A stretch of DNA of 64,000 nt from contig NW_026971286.1 in assembly GCF_963678635.1 (NCBI RefSeq), positions 1-64,000 on the forward strand, in the 5' to 3' direction. Position numbers and translations under genes: made by a program. This document shows, piece by piece, positions 55,865 through 64,000 of the stretch. Source of the DNA: Symsagittifera roscoffensis (Eukaryota > Xenacoelomorpha > Acoela > Convolutidae). Every line of letters starts with the position of its first letter. Within the stretch, counting starts at the first letter, position 1. The notes under the pieces are model-generated. The model saw only the letters and a program-made list of their open reading frames with translations, did not search any database and had not been told where the DNA came from.

Positions 55865-56122
55865 CTAGTTTTTCAGGTAAATGTAACACGATTCTCCGAT
55901 TGATATAACCAGTGAAATTTGGTTTGACAAATCTTTTCGTTTTTCTCGGATACTAAACTTAGGGTCAACAATTTTTTCAAATGGTACTTTCCTACTCTCG
56001 ATGAAACGTTTGTTAGCTGGAACATGTCCCAGAAAAACATTTACCAAACAATCGCGAAGAAATCTAGTAAAATTTGAATCAGATTTTGTCAAAATTGATC
56101 TACAATGGTGACTATTGAGCAT
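55865..56122 (-). CDS. 85-aa basic Polinton protein, unit B
   Basis: Open from an ATG 35 bp after the ATPase stop. Lys/Arg-rich middle (FLRDCLVNVFLGHVPANKR, then EKIVDPKFSIREKRKDL) and a less polar C-terminus. From memory it resembles the short basic proteins next to the ATPase in Polintons and adenovirus-like elements; this is weak. The equivalent in unit A is broken, and in unit C (about 57,945-58,185) it carries a deletion of ~14 bp near 57,995. Confidence 0.45.
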   Translation of the reverse strand: MLNSHHCRSILTKSDSNFTRFLRDCLVNVFLGHVPANKRFIESRKVPFEKIVDPKFSIREKRKDLSNQISLVISIGESCYIYLKN

Positions 56123-56157
56123 TTGCTACAGTATATATAATTCTTTCTCTTTCATTT

Positions 56158-56796
56158 TCAAGAGATGTGATAACTGCTTTTGAGGATGGTAGTAGAGAAA
56201 TTGGTTGGCAATGGTGGAACTATGTTTGACGAATAACGAAGACTTTCTGAAGTTTTGGGATCCAAGTCTATCAACAGATGACCGAAGTCTTCTTTCGTTG
56301 CCAACTGATACGCATGACGGAGGAACTTTGCATTATTCAATTTTCTGCCTAAATAGTCAGTTTGTTGAAAGTCTCGAGGTGATTTGAACAAAATTAAGTG
56401 AGTTGTATTCAAATCTATTGTACGTGATTGCTTACTTTGCTGAATTAAATTGTGCTCGACATAAACAACATGAACATTTTTGTGTCGGCCTGCTGTAGCT
56501 AATTTAACAAAATCTTTTTCATGAAAAACTTCTTCACAGGTATCATCAAAGACAATCATGCAATCCCATAACTTATTAACAATTTCAAAGCTGGACAAAT
56601 TTATAAACTCAATATCAAGTTTGTTGTGAGAACGGTATTTGGGATGATCGTGAAGACAAAAATAAATTATCTTGTTATACGACGGATAGAATAAACCTAT
56701 GAGAAGCATTTGAAAAGTTAAATAAGTTTTCCTAGATCCCGAGGGACCTGAAACGGACATAAACAGACGATATTTTGTTGAAATGATCTTCTTCAT
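56158..56796 (-). CDS. Polinton packaging ATPase (A32/FtsK-like), unit B, intact
   Basis: Predicted to pump element DNA into capsids. 212 aa from ATG. Walker A GPSGSRKT near residues 17-24, Walker B with CMIVFDD near 70-76, then the conserved ATAGRHKNVHVVYVEHN segment near 85-105 and a C-terminal HLLIDLDPKT motif. Length and motif order match the Polinton ATPase family of the FtsK/HerA superfamily. It is the only one of the three copies open from its own ATG. An adjacent minus-strand ORF (55,865-56,122) follows 35 bp downstream. Confidence 0.88.
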   Translation of the reverse strand: MKKIISTKYRLFMSVSGPSGSRKTYLTFQMLLIGLFYPSYNKIIYFCLHDHPKYRSHNKLDIEFINLSSFEIVNKLWDCMIVFDDTCEEVFHEKDFVKLATAGRHKNVHVVYVEHNLIQQSKQSRTIDLNTTHLILFKSPRDFQQTDYLGRKLNNAKFLRHAYQLATKEDFGHLLIDLDPKTSESLRYSSNIVPPLPTNFSTTILKSSYHIS

Positions 56797-56868
56797 TATT
56801 ATAACTTGGGATTTGGTAACATGTAACCAGCCGTACTAGATAGTTTTGAAAGACAAATCGCAGTATCG

Positions 56869-57090
56869 TCACAACATAGGTTGTAAAAAGACAATTTTGA
56901 AATAGATAAAGATAGCAAAATGAAAATAGAAGACTTTTGTGAAAAAGACAACTTCTGCAGACGTAAGAGAAACAGAATTACAAAACTTCCAAGATATGTT
57001 TCCGTGAGATAAAGACTGTTCGACACCAACAATGTCTACAAAGTCGCATTCATTGCTCTCGACAGTGGTTTCCTCATTTTCCAGGTTCAC
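56869..57090 (-). CDS. 73-aa acidic-then-hydrophobic ORF, unit B
   Basis: Second copy of the frame at 54,782-55,003, with a few substitutions and no stop. Confidence 0.35.
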   Translation of the reverse strand: MNLENEETTVESNECDFVDIVGVEQSLSHGNISWKFCNSVSLTSAEVVFFTKVFYFHFAIFIYFKIVFLQPML

Positions 57091-57129
57091 TTTTTGCTTA
57101 TTTGTAACAACGTTTATTTTGGTTGATAG

Positions 57130-57363
57130 TTACAACTGCATACCCGTCGCCTTTTTTCTCTCTGACCTATTTGCGGTTGGTTTGTATTTTATTATATATC
57201 TTGCTATCGTTTTGTCTGTCACAAGTATTCGCACAATTTTTTCTACGTTTCCGGTTCTGATTTTGTCTATCAACTTTTTTGGTAAACTCTCACCCAATAA
57301 ATTCACAAGTAGTGTGTTTTCTTTTGGCAAAAATTTTTCTTGAAATTTTGAATTTTCAAACAC
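57130..57363 (-). pseudogene. LPKENTLLVNLLGES ORF, unit B (start lost)
   Basis: Open to the C-terminus (ERKKATGMQL), but the ATG used in unit A is out of frame here; a GTG is the first start-like codon. Confidence 0.4.
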
Positions 57364-57515
57364 GACATGTTATCAAATAGTAACCACACAAGATCAAATG
57401 AAAAAGAAAACAATCAATAAATATATTTATTAATATTCACAAAGCTTGGTACAAAATTGTGTCTATACTTCAGTTCAAAAGGCAAATCAACTCTTCGTTC
57501 AATGAAGAAGAAATC

Positions 57516-57932
57516 TTATTTTGTTAACTTCTCATGTTTACACTTAGATTTGAATTTTCCAGCAAAATGAGCAGGAACTCTGAATGTGGCTTGAACTGAA
57601 TGTATTTCCTCAACGTTATCAGTTTTAACTAATTCTTTCATTTCAGCTGGAAACTGTTGGTCACGCAATTGGATTTGTCTTCTCTCCGCCAGCTGAGATT
57701 GCAGCTCTTCTAGGTTGGGATTGAAAAATTGAATTGACTGAATAGAAGATGTTGGGTTTAATGGTGGTGGAGAGTCACGGCTGGTTTTTTGTTCTCGAAA
57801 ATGCTGTATGTAATTGAGTTGAGATGATTTGTCATTAAGTAATGGATTATGAAGGATTTGAGATTGCGGTACAGTTTTTTCATGTGGAGCATATGTTTTG
57901 CGAGGAATGAGGATGAACTCTTCAGCATACAT
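57516..57932 (-). CDS. Chimeric MYAEEF ORF, unit C (intact fusion)
   Basis: 138 aa from ATG. About the first 74 residues match the gene at 53,766-53,317; the rest (from about SIQSIQFFNPNLEELQ) matches the partial unit at 59,799-59,580 and ends HEKLTK. The switch falls at the tandem-unit junction, so the fusion was made by the duplication and happens to be in frame. Whether it is expressed is unknown. Confidence 0.65.
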   Translation of the reverse strand: MYAEEFILIPRKTYAPHEKTVPQSQILHNPLLNDKSSQLNYIQHFREQKTSRDSPPPLNPTSSIQSIQFFNPNLEELQSQLAERRQIQLRDQQFPAEMKELVKTDNVEEIHSVQATFRVPAHFAGKFKSKCKHEKLTK

Positions 57933-58221
57933 GCCTAAGGTTCTAGTTTTTCAGGTAAATGTAACACGATTCTCCGATTGATATAACCAGTGAAATCTTT
58001 TTGTTTTTCTCGAATACTAAACTAAGGGTCAACAATTTTTTCAAATGGTACTTTCCTACTCTCGATGAAACTTTTCTTAGCTGGAACATGTCCCAGAAAA
58101 ACATTTACAAAACAATCGCGAAGAAATCTAATAAAATTTGAATCAGATCTTGTCAAAATTGATCTACAATGGTGACTATTGAGCATTTGCTACAGTATAC
58201 ACAATTCTTTCTCTTTCATTT

Positions 58222-58935
58222 TCAAGAGATGTGATAACTGCTTTTGAGGATGGTAGTAGAGAAATTGGTTGGCAATGGTGGAGCTATGCTTGACGAATAA
58301 CGAAGACTTTCTGAAGTTTTGGGATCCAAATCTATCAACAGATGACCGAAGTCTTCTTTCGTTGCCAACTGACACGCATGATGGAGGAATTTTGCATTAT
58401 TCAATTGTCTGCCTAAATATTCAGTTTGTTGAAAGTCTCGAGGTGATTTGAACAAAATTAAGTGAGTTGTATTCAAATCTATTGTACGTGATTGCTTACT
58501 TTGCTGAATTAAATTGTGCTCGACATAAACAAAATGAACATTTTTATGTCGGCCTGCTGTAGCTAATTTAACAAAACTTTTTTCATGAAAAACTTGTTTA
58601 CAGGTATCATCAAAGACAATCATGCAATTCCGTAACCTATTAACAATTTCAAAGTTGGACAAATTTATAAATTCAATATCAAGTTTGTTGTGAGAACGGT
58701 ATTTGGGTTGATCGTGAAGATAAAAGTAAATTATCTTGTTATACGACGGATAGAATGTACCTCTGAGAAGCATTTGAAAAATTAAATAAGTTTTGCTAGA
58801 TCCCGAGGGACCTGAACGGACATAAACAGACAACATTTTGTTGAAATGATCTTCTTCATTATTATAGCTTGGGATTTGGTAACATGTAACCAACCGTACT
58901 AGACAGTTTCGAGAGACAAATGGTAGTATCGTCAC
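58222..58935 (-). pseudogene. Polinton packaging ATPase, unit C (altered N-terminus)
   Basis: The ATPase core is intact (Walker A GPSGSSKT, Walker B IVFDD, ATAGRHKNVHFVYVEHN). A one-base deletion just before Walker A (GTTCAGG against GTTTCAGG in units A and B) takes the normal ATG out of frame and joins the core to an unrelated upstream frame. It may still be translatable from another start, but the native N-terminus is lost. Confidence 0.75.
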
Positions 58936-59153
58936 AACATAGGTTGTAAAAAGACAATTTTGAAATAGATAAAGTTAGTAAAATGAAAATAGAAGACTTT
59001 TGTGAAAAAGACAACTTCTGCAGACGTAAGAGAAACAGAATTACAAAACTTCCAAGATATGTTTCCGTGAGATAAAGACTGTTCGACACCACCAATGTCT
59101 ACAAAGTCGCAATCATTGTTCTCGACAGTGGTTTCCTCATTTTCCAGGTTCAC
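58932..59153 (-). CDS. 73-aa acidic-then-hydrophobic ORF, unit C
   Basis: Third copy of the frame at 54,782-55,003, nearly identical to unit A. Confidence 0.35.
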   Translation of the reverse strand: MNLENEETTVENNDCDFVDIGGVEQSLSHGNISWKFCNSVSLTSAEVVFFTKVFYFHFTNFIYFKIVFLQPML

Positions 59154-59200
59154 TAGGAGACTTTTTGCTTAATTGTATCAACGCTTATTTTGGTTGATAG

Positions 59201-59434
59201 TTACAACTGCATACCCGTCGCCTTTTTTCTCTCTGACCTATTGCCGGTTGGTTTGTATTTTATTATATATCTTGCTATCGTTTTGTCTGTCACAAGTATT
59301 CGAACATTTTTTTCGGCGTTTCCGGTTCTGATTTTGTCTATCAACTTTTTTGGTAAACTCTCACCCAATAAAATCACAAGTAGTGTGTTTTCTTTTGGCA
59401 AAATTTTTTTTTGAAATTTTGAATTTTCAAACAC
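59201..59434 (-). pseudogene. LPKENTLLV ORF, unit C (start lost)
   Basis: As in unit B: body open, unit-A ATG out of frame. Confidence 0.4.
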
Positions 59435-59487
59435 GACGTGTTAACAACTAGTAACCACACAAGATCAAATGAAAAAGAAAACAATCA

Positions 59488-59812
59488 TTAAATATTTTTA
59501 TTATAATTCACAAAGCTTGGTACAAAAGTGTGTCTATATTTCAGTTCAAAAGGCAAATCAACTCTTCGTTCAATGAAGAAGAAATCATATTTTGTTAACT
59601 TCTCATGGTTACACTTAGATTTGAATTTTACAGCAAAATGAGCAGGAACTCTGAGAGTGGCTTGAACTGAATGTATTTCCTCAACGTTATCAGTTTTAAC
59701 TAATTCTTTCAGTTCAGCTGGAAGCTGTTGGTCACGCAAATGGATTTGTCTTCTCTCCGCCAGCTGAGATTGCAGCTCTTCTAGGTTGAGATTGAACAAT
59801 TGAATGAACTAT
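59488..59812 (-). CDS. Native gene supplying the C-terminal half of the chimeric ORF (partial)
   Basis: Contains LEELQSQLAERRQIHLRDQQ and the segment AELKELVKTDNVEEIHSVQATLRV, then HEKLTKYDFFF at the end. Its upstream part beyond 59,812 is not repeated elsewhere, so this is the original right-hand breakpoint. Charged and helical; family unknown. A His/Gln difference and a Tyr in place of the stop after HEKLTK distinguish it from units B and C. Confidence 0.45.
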
Positions 59813-59852
59813 CGAAATTCCTGGATTCTGGACATTGTACAGGTGAAAGTAG

Positions 59853-61468
59853 TCAAGCACTGGAAAAAAACTTCCGTAAGTTATCGATTTTGATATCCTT
59901 CAGTGTAATTTGCTCAAGTTTTTGCAGGAGAGGTCTTCCTCGACAATCTAATATGGCTGTCCGCGTATGAGTAAATATAATTTTTGGTGTTGAAGTATTT
60001 TCAGGACTCTGATTGGTCATCGAAGCGTAGACCACGAAGTTTGGAGATAAGGTTGTTTGCATCACTGGACGGTTCATTTTGTATCCGATCGAAAAAGCTT
60101 TGGAATTTCTACGGGTAAAATGCTTTAATAATTGATGCGAGGGAAGTAAAAGAGAATTTCGTTTGCAAATATGTTTTTCTTGACCCAATACCTGCTCAAT
60201 TTTTGGGCAGCCAATATCTTCCAAATTGGTCACGGGCAATTTCAATTAGTCAGCTAGAAAAAAAATTTTTAATTGGAAAAGGCAAAACATATGTGTACCC
60301 AGGATCGGTATTTTTTTCTAGCAAATATCCTGCTGCGTCATGCATAATTGCATGTAATCTAAGAAATTTGAATCGTTTCAAGTGTTCGTTGAGCGACGAA
60401 TTGTCTGTTCCAATTAAACCACCATATGGTCTTTTTTCCGATACAAAATCCAAATTAATATCAGCTTTCAAGTACAAACAAGTGGCTAAAAATTACTGAA
60501 ATCTGAATGATTTGTCTGGATACTGGGGTCCTATGTCGTTAAAAATTTCATGAATGAGTTCCAAATCGAAAGTTGAAATCATGTCTACTGAACTCTTGTC
60601 TACTTTGGATTTTCCACGCGTACAATGCTTCTTGACCCAATATCTTATCAATCTTTGGACAGCCAATATCTTCCAAATTGGTCGTGGGTAATTTCAAATA
60701 TTCAGCGAATAAAACTGATTTTTGTGTACTTTTAGCAAAAACTTGGAAGTTTGGGTTCCTCAAAAGAATGCTGTCACAAACTTGATCCAAGTATGAGTAA
60801 GGTATTCTTCTTCGTCCCAAGGAAGCCCATGCACAAACGTAGATACCCAATTCTAAGATTTTTTCTCTTCTTTTGATAAGTAATGAATGGAAGTGGTGGC
60901 AAAAACTGAAGTGTATCAATTTTATTAGCAGAGCAAACAGAAAGTTCCTTGATTATGAAAAGTTTCTTGCCGCACTTGAATTCCTCAGTATCTGAAATAA
61001 TGGGACGGTTTAAAAACAATTTTTTTAGATTTCTTTCTTTGGTTTAACATGACTTGCACTCAACATTCCAACAAATGAAACTACTTTCGTTTGAATGCTT
61101 TAAGAAAGAAGCAAAAGTAACACCTGTCCAGATAACAACTTTTTATTGGACAAGGCAAACATTGAGTACCCGGGTACGGTATTTTTTTCTTGCAAATTTC
61201 CTGCTGCGTCATGCAATATTGCATGTTATCTAGGAAATTTGAATTGTTTCAAGTACTTGTTGAGCGACGAATCGTCTATTCCAATTAAACCACCATATGG
61301 TCTGTTTTTGAAAACAGAATCCAAATTAATATCAGCATCCAAATACAAACAAATGGCTAAAAAATACTGAAATCTGACTGATTTGTCTGGATACTGAGTT
61401 CTATTGTCGTTCAAAAATTCGTGAATAAGTTTTAATTCGAAAGTTAAAATCATGTCTACTGAACTCAA
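59853..61468 (-). pseudogene. Decayed gene with internal duplication, family not named
   Basis: Two partial copies of one coding region. Copy 1 (about 60,170-60,595) and copy 2 (about 60,630-61,460) share NLEDIGCPKI...LGQE and DINLD...RPYGGLIG.D.SSLN segments. Copy 1 lacks ~420 bp that copy 2 has between them. The extra part of copy 2 holds CGKKLFIIKELSVCSANKI...LQFLPPLPF and, after a frameshift, YSYLDQVCDSILLRNPNFQVFAKS. From memory this last block resembles uncharacterised proteins common in transposon-rich invertebrate genomes. Several stops and shifts; not functional as it stands. Confidence 0.55.
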
Positions 61469-61912
61469 CCTAACAAAAAATCTGAAATGAAGAGTATCAA
61501 ATAAAAATTAACTTTCTTTTCAGCAATAAACTTCACAAATAAAACATCATTATCTACATCAAGTTTTACATATCCACTTGTTAAAATATGCATTACAAAA
61601 TATCCAAATACTATCTGTTTGAACATGTCTGCTCTCTGTGTGTTCCTTTGAAACTGCAGTCGAAATTCTTGCTGATTTGTTTGACGTCGATTATGCAGCA
61701 GGCGTAACTGTATTATCAATTCGTTTCTGTCCCCCAATTGCAGGAGACTTTTTACAGACATGTTGATTTAGTGAAGTTTGTTTGTTAGATGATGTTGCAG
61801 AAAGCAAGAAATTGGGTAAACGTTTTTTGATTGCAGTGAAATCTAACAAATCGAGATTGGCTGCAACAGGTTGTGCTGAATAAGTGAGAGCTAGTTTAAG
61901 CTTATCAAACAT
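61465..61912 (-). pseudogene. Two overlapping frames, probably one broken gene
   Basis: Frame 1 (61,912-61,691, 73 aa) begins MFDKLKLALTYSAQPVAANL. Frame 2 (61,761-61,465, 98 aa) begins MSVKSLLQLGDRNELIIQL and is Arg/Gln-rich and helical, with a hydrophobic end. They overlap by 71 bp. Either a frameshift splits one gene or two genes overlap. No family recognised. Confidence 0.4.
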
Positions 61913-61959
61913 TTTACTGTTTCCCTACTATTTCAGCAGGAGAAAGTAAGTATTTGAAG

Positions 61960-62235
61960 CTACAAATTGAAAATACAAGGAACACTGAAGCAATTTTGGG
62001 AAGGTAAAAGTTGGTTTAATTGTTCCTCTGAATCTACCTGAACCAATATAGGGTAATGGAATTTTTTTCCAATTTCAACAGAAAAAGGCCAATACTCAGA
62101 TTTGAAGTGGCTTCCTAAAGCATAATTTTTGAAAGTAGATAAATTAGGAACTTTATCAGTAAAAACAAATTTGAAATTAGTTTCATTTTTTTGGAAATAA
62201 TCAGATAACAAAACTTCAAACATAGCTTCTACCAT
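61960..62235 (-). CDS. 91-aa hypothetical protein
   Basis: ATG start; mixed composition with aromatic residues, no membrane span or motif (MVEAMFEVLLSDYF..., ...YPILVQVDSEEQLNQLL). Fits the row of small minus-strand ORFs of the Polinton. Could be a fragment of a jelly-roll minor capsid gene, but nothing proves it. Confidence 0.4.
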   Translation of the reverse strand: MVEAMFEVLLSDYFQKNETNFKFVFTDKVPNLSTFKNYALGSHFKSEYWPFSVEIGKKFHYPILVQVDSEEQLNQLLPSQNCFSVPCIFNL

Positions 62236-62249
62236 TTTGTGAAGAGAAA

Positions 62250-62522
62250 TTAATTCGAGCCGTGTTTGAAATTGTTTGCGTTTGAGGAAAATTGAGATTT
62301 CCTGGCACGTTTACAATTAGACTTTGGTTTCTTTTTATTTTGTTTAGGTTTAGAGTTCACTTTAGGTTTGTCTTTGTTTTCAGCAGTATCAGAAATTTCA
62401 CTTGTTTGCGCTCGGATTGATTTTCCCGATTTTAGTAATTTTGAAAATTCTTCGTCAGCTAAGGAAAGTCGTTGTACACATTCAAATTCAGCGTCTTCTG
62501 TTGGTTTTTTGAAAACTTTCAA
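62250..62522 (-). CDS. 90-aa Lys-rich hypothetical protein
   Basis: Acidic first third (TEDAEFECVQRLSLADEEF), then a strongly basic Lys/Asn/Ser tail (KPKQNKKKPKSNCKRARK), suggesting nucleic-acid binding. Ends 15 bp before the next ORF. Unknown family. Confidence 0.45.
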   Translation of the reverse strand: MKVFKKPTEDAEFECVQRLSLADEEFSKLLKSGKSIRAQTSEISDTAENKDKPKVNSKPKQNKKKPKSNCKRARKSQFSSNANNFKHGSN

Positions 62523-62568
62523 AATACATAAGTTCCCTTTTGGTCATATGATTTCAATGTAGCATGCA

Positions 62569-62862
62569 CTAATCTTTTACTGTTTTCCGAAATATCAGAG
62601 TGGCAATCGCCAAATTTTTTTTCTGCTGTGGTGTTTGTTTTCGTTTTAATCGTTGTAACGAGTTAAATTTCAAAGCAATTTTAAAATTAAATAATATGAA
62701 ATGGTTTGAATTTATTGTATCTGTTTGCAAAAGGAAGCGTTGTATCTTTTTTAACATAAGCACGCATGTACTTGATTTCGCAAACGTATTCAATTGCAAT
62801 TTGCTTAAAGTGGATTGGTATTTTGAGCAGGTGCAAATGATGAGAAATTTAATGGCCGTCAA
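62569..62862 (-). CDS. 97-aa hypothetical protein, doubtful
   Basis: ATG-initiated, Lys/Ile-rich with several Cys early on. An almost equal-length frame lies opposite on the plus strand (62,600-62,878); neither has a motif. Listed for completeness. Confidence 0.25.
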   Translation of the reverse strand: MTAIKFLIICTCSKYQSTLSKLQLNTFAKSSTCVLMLKKIQRFLLQTDTINSNHFILFNFKIALKFNSLQRLKRKQTPQQKKNLAIATLIFRKTVKD

Positions 62863-62879
62863 AGGTCACAATGTTTAAA

Positions 62880-63273
62880 CGTAGTATTTCAGACTAGCCA
62901 TTTGTTTGAAAGCAAATTAGATATACATGGTATACCGTGCAATGCAATATAAACAACTTACACGCCCTCCCTTTGTATGCTGATAAGATCAATCCCTAAT
63001 TTAATCTCCGGAAGAATTTTCTCAATTCATTTCCTTTTCTTTTCTTTCCGCGTTACGTTTACTATTTCCTTCTGAATTTTCTCTTAAAAATGCCTTGTTA
63101 TATTATTGCCGGATATTCCAATCATTTTTTGAATCATTTTTTATGAAACCGTTTACGTTCATTTTGTTGTAATTAACGAAGAAAAAAGTTTTAACTCTGA
63201 TGAGTGGACTTGTATAAATCACATTCTGATTCCCAAAATTTTTTAACATTTATTCAGTAATTTTACCTTAAAA
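62880..63273. other. Non-coding spacer before the last ORF
   Basis: AT-rich with no ORF; it would hold the promoter of the plus-strand ORF at 63,274. It shares the 15-bp word AACTTACACGCCCTC with position ~20,005. Confidence 0.45.
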
Positions 63274-63720
63274 ATGTCAAAGGTGCACGAAGAATTGAAT
63301 AAGAAGTATTTGAGTAACCTCACAAATTTGGGTAAATATACGGATCCTGACGAGCCTCTTGCTCTTCAGATTGATATTTCAACTCTATCAAAACCAGTAA
63401 AAAATTTGTGTAAATACGATTGTGATGTTACTCCGATGTGTGAAAACCCGTTTTAACACTTTGAAGGAATTGAATTTTTCGATCGTTTATGGGGAATAAA
63501 ACAGATTGAGTCGCCATTATTAGTTACCCCGAAAACTGATACTTCTCCTACAGTGTCACCATGTCTTGATGAAGCAGAATCTTCAACTCCAACGCGCACC
63601 CCCGAAGCGACAGTGAGTAATCACAATGAAAACTTGACTCCGTCTCTATGCCTTGCACCAAAGAAAAAGGGAAAGATATTAACACTAGAAAAAGCTCGGG
63701 AGTTTTTAGACCTGAATTAA
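63274..63720 (+). pseudogene. 149-codon ORF with a single in-frame TAA, family unknown
   Basis: ATG in a clean context (AAAAATGTC). The frame runs to TAA at 63,718-63,720, with one internal TAA at 63,454-63,456. Both sides look coding: before the stop a polar segment (SKVHEELNKKYLSNLTNLG), after it HFEGIEFFDRLWGIK, then a Ser/Thr/Pro-rich linker and a basic end (APKKKGKILTLEKAREFL). A single nonsense change in an otherwise maintained gene, or stop readthrough, explains it. It faces the minus-strand genes of the Polinton and may be its outermost gene. Confidence 0.5.
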
Positions 63721-64000
63721 CTTGGAAACTGTGATTGCGTTTGCTTGACTTTCATTTGTTTGTTTTTTTGTGTATAAAGATTTAAACCTGAAACTGACAG
63801 TCAATAGCTTTGATTTGGTGTTTTTATGCGTAAACAATTTGTAAATTAAAATTCTCTGCCTCCTAATGCTTCAACAGGCAAGTTATTGGGAAAAAGAGAG
63901 CGTAATCAACCACTTTGTAGGCGATTGTTGGACAAAACGTTATTAAAAATACAAAAAAAACTTAATGTTTTCCAATCTCGGAAAAATATCTGAAAATTAT
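63721..64000. other. Non-coding right end
   Basis: AT-rich; no feature recognised. Confidence 0.5.

Larger units (their letters stand above)
53571..59812 (-). repeat. Tandem array: three 2.08-kb units plus a partial fourth
   Basis: The word AGATGTTGGGTTTAATGGTGG starts at 53,581, 55,668 and 57,747 (steps 2087 and 2079). The last partial unit runs to about 59,812, where it leaves the repeat. Each full unit carries, in minus-strand order, a 61-77 codon ORF (LPKENTLLVNLLGES), a membrane-like frame, the packaging ATPase, an 85-aa ORF and the MYAEEF ORF. Copies differ by a few percent, with independent frameshifts. Confidence 0.92.
44430..63720. mobile_element. Decayed Maverick/Polinton DNA element (minimum extent)
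   Basis: Three hallmark genes are present: a protein-primed DNA polymerase B (plus strand), an A32/FtsK-like packaging ATPase and a capsid protein (both minus strand). Many small ORFs sit between them. Two separate tandem amplifications have rearranged it. The integrase and Ulp1-like protease expected of the class were not seen, and terminal inverted repeats were not identified, so the ends given are those of recognisable content. Confidence 0.8.

Overview
The window reads as AT-rich, repeat-dense nuclear DNA of an invertebrate animal. This rests on the element types present: a Ty3/Gypsy-type LTR element with an envelope-like gene, a decayed Gypsy element, and a Maverick/Polinton DNA element of the kind seen in nematodes, cnidarians and arthropods. 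No complete multi-exon host gene is recognisable and the species cannot be named from sequence alone.

Region 1 (1-19,878). A 22-bp minisatellite is followed by an 18.9-kb LTR retroelement on the minus strand (977-19,878) with 410-bp LTRs that differ at about five positions. Reading 5'->3' on the minus strand: leader, a basic 155-aa ORF, a very long Gag (1072 aa, zinc knuckle), Pol (1620 aa; protease, RT, RNase H, D-D35-E integrase, GPY/F), two tiny membrane proteins, a 377-codon open frame with no methionine codon, a 771-aa envelope-like glycoprotein, an overlapping 140-aa frame, a 601-aa unknown protein with an ideal splice donor right after its stop, and a 1.5-kb 3' region. Gag and Pol share one frame, separated by a single TAG. 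Neighbouring ORFs overlap by ATGA or by a few bases, which is a virus-like layout.

Region 2 (19,879-44,400). Mostly non-coding. It holds a foldback element with 23-bp terminal inverted repeats (21,941-23,149), a GC-rich hairpin block with a C-tract, two strong palindromes (23,478-23,646; 23,676-24,093), a RING-like/coiled-coil ORF ending at a possible splice donor (24,303-24,794), a decayed 5.8-kb Gypsy element (25,470-31,232, minus), a degenerate ~165-bp satellite (31,240-33,230), long AT-rich DNA, a 43-bp-period repeat, and a small overlapping ORF pair (42,735-43,246) beneath a cluster of CCAAT motifs.

Region 3 (44,430-64,000). A decayed Maverick/Polinton. Protein-primed DNA polymerase B remnants lie on the plus strand in two ~3.4-kb tandem copies. 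On the minus strand are a broken major-capsid-type gene and a 2.08-kb cassette (packaging ATPase plus small genes) present in three full copies and one partial copy. The cassette junctions create a chimeric ORF. Further small minus-strand ORFs and a plus-strand ORF with one internal stop lie to the right. No integrase or protease gene of this element is visible, so it is probably incomplete or runs beyond the window.
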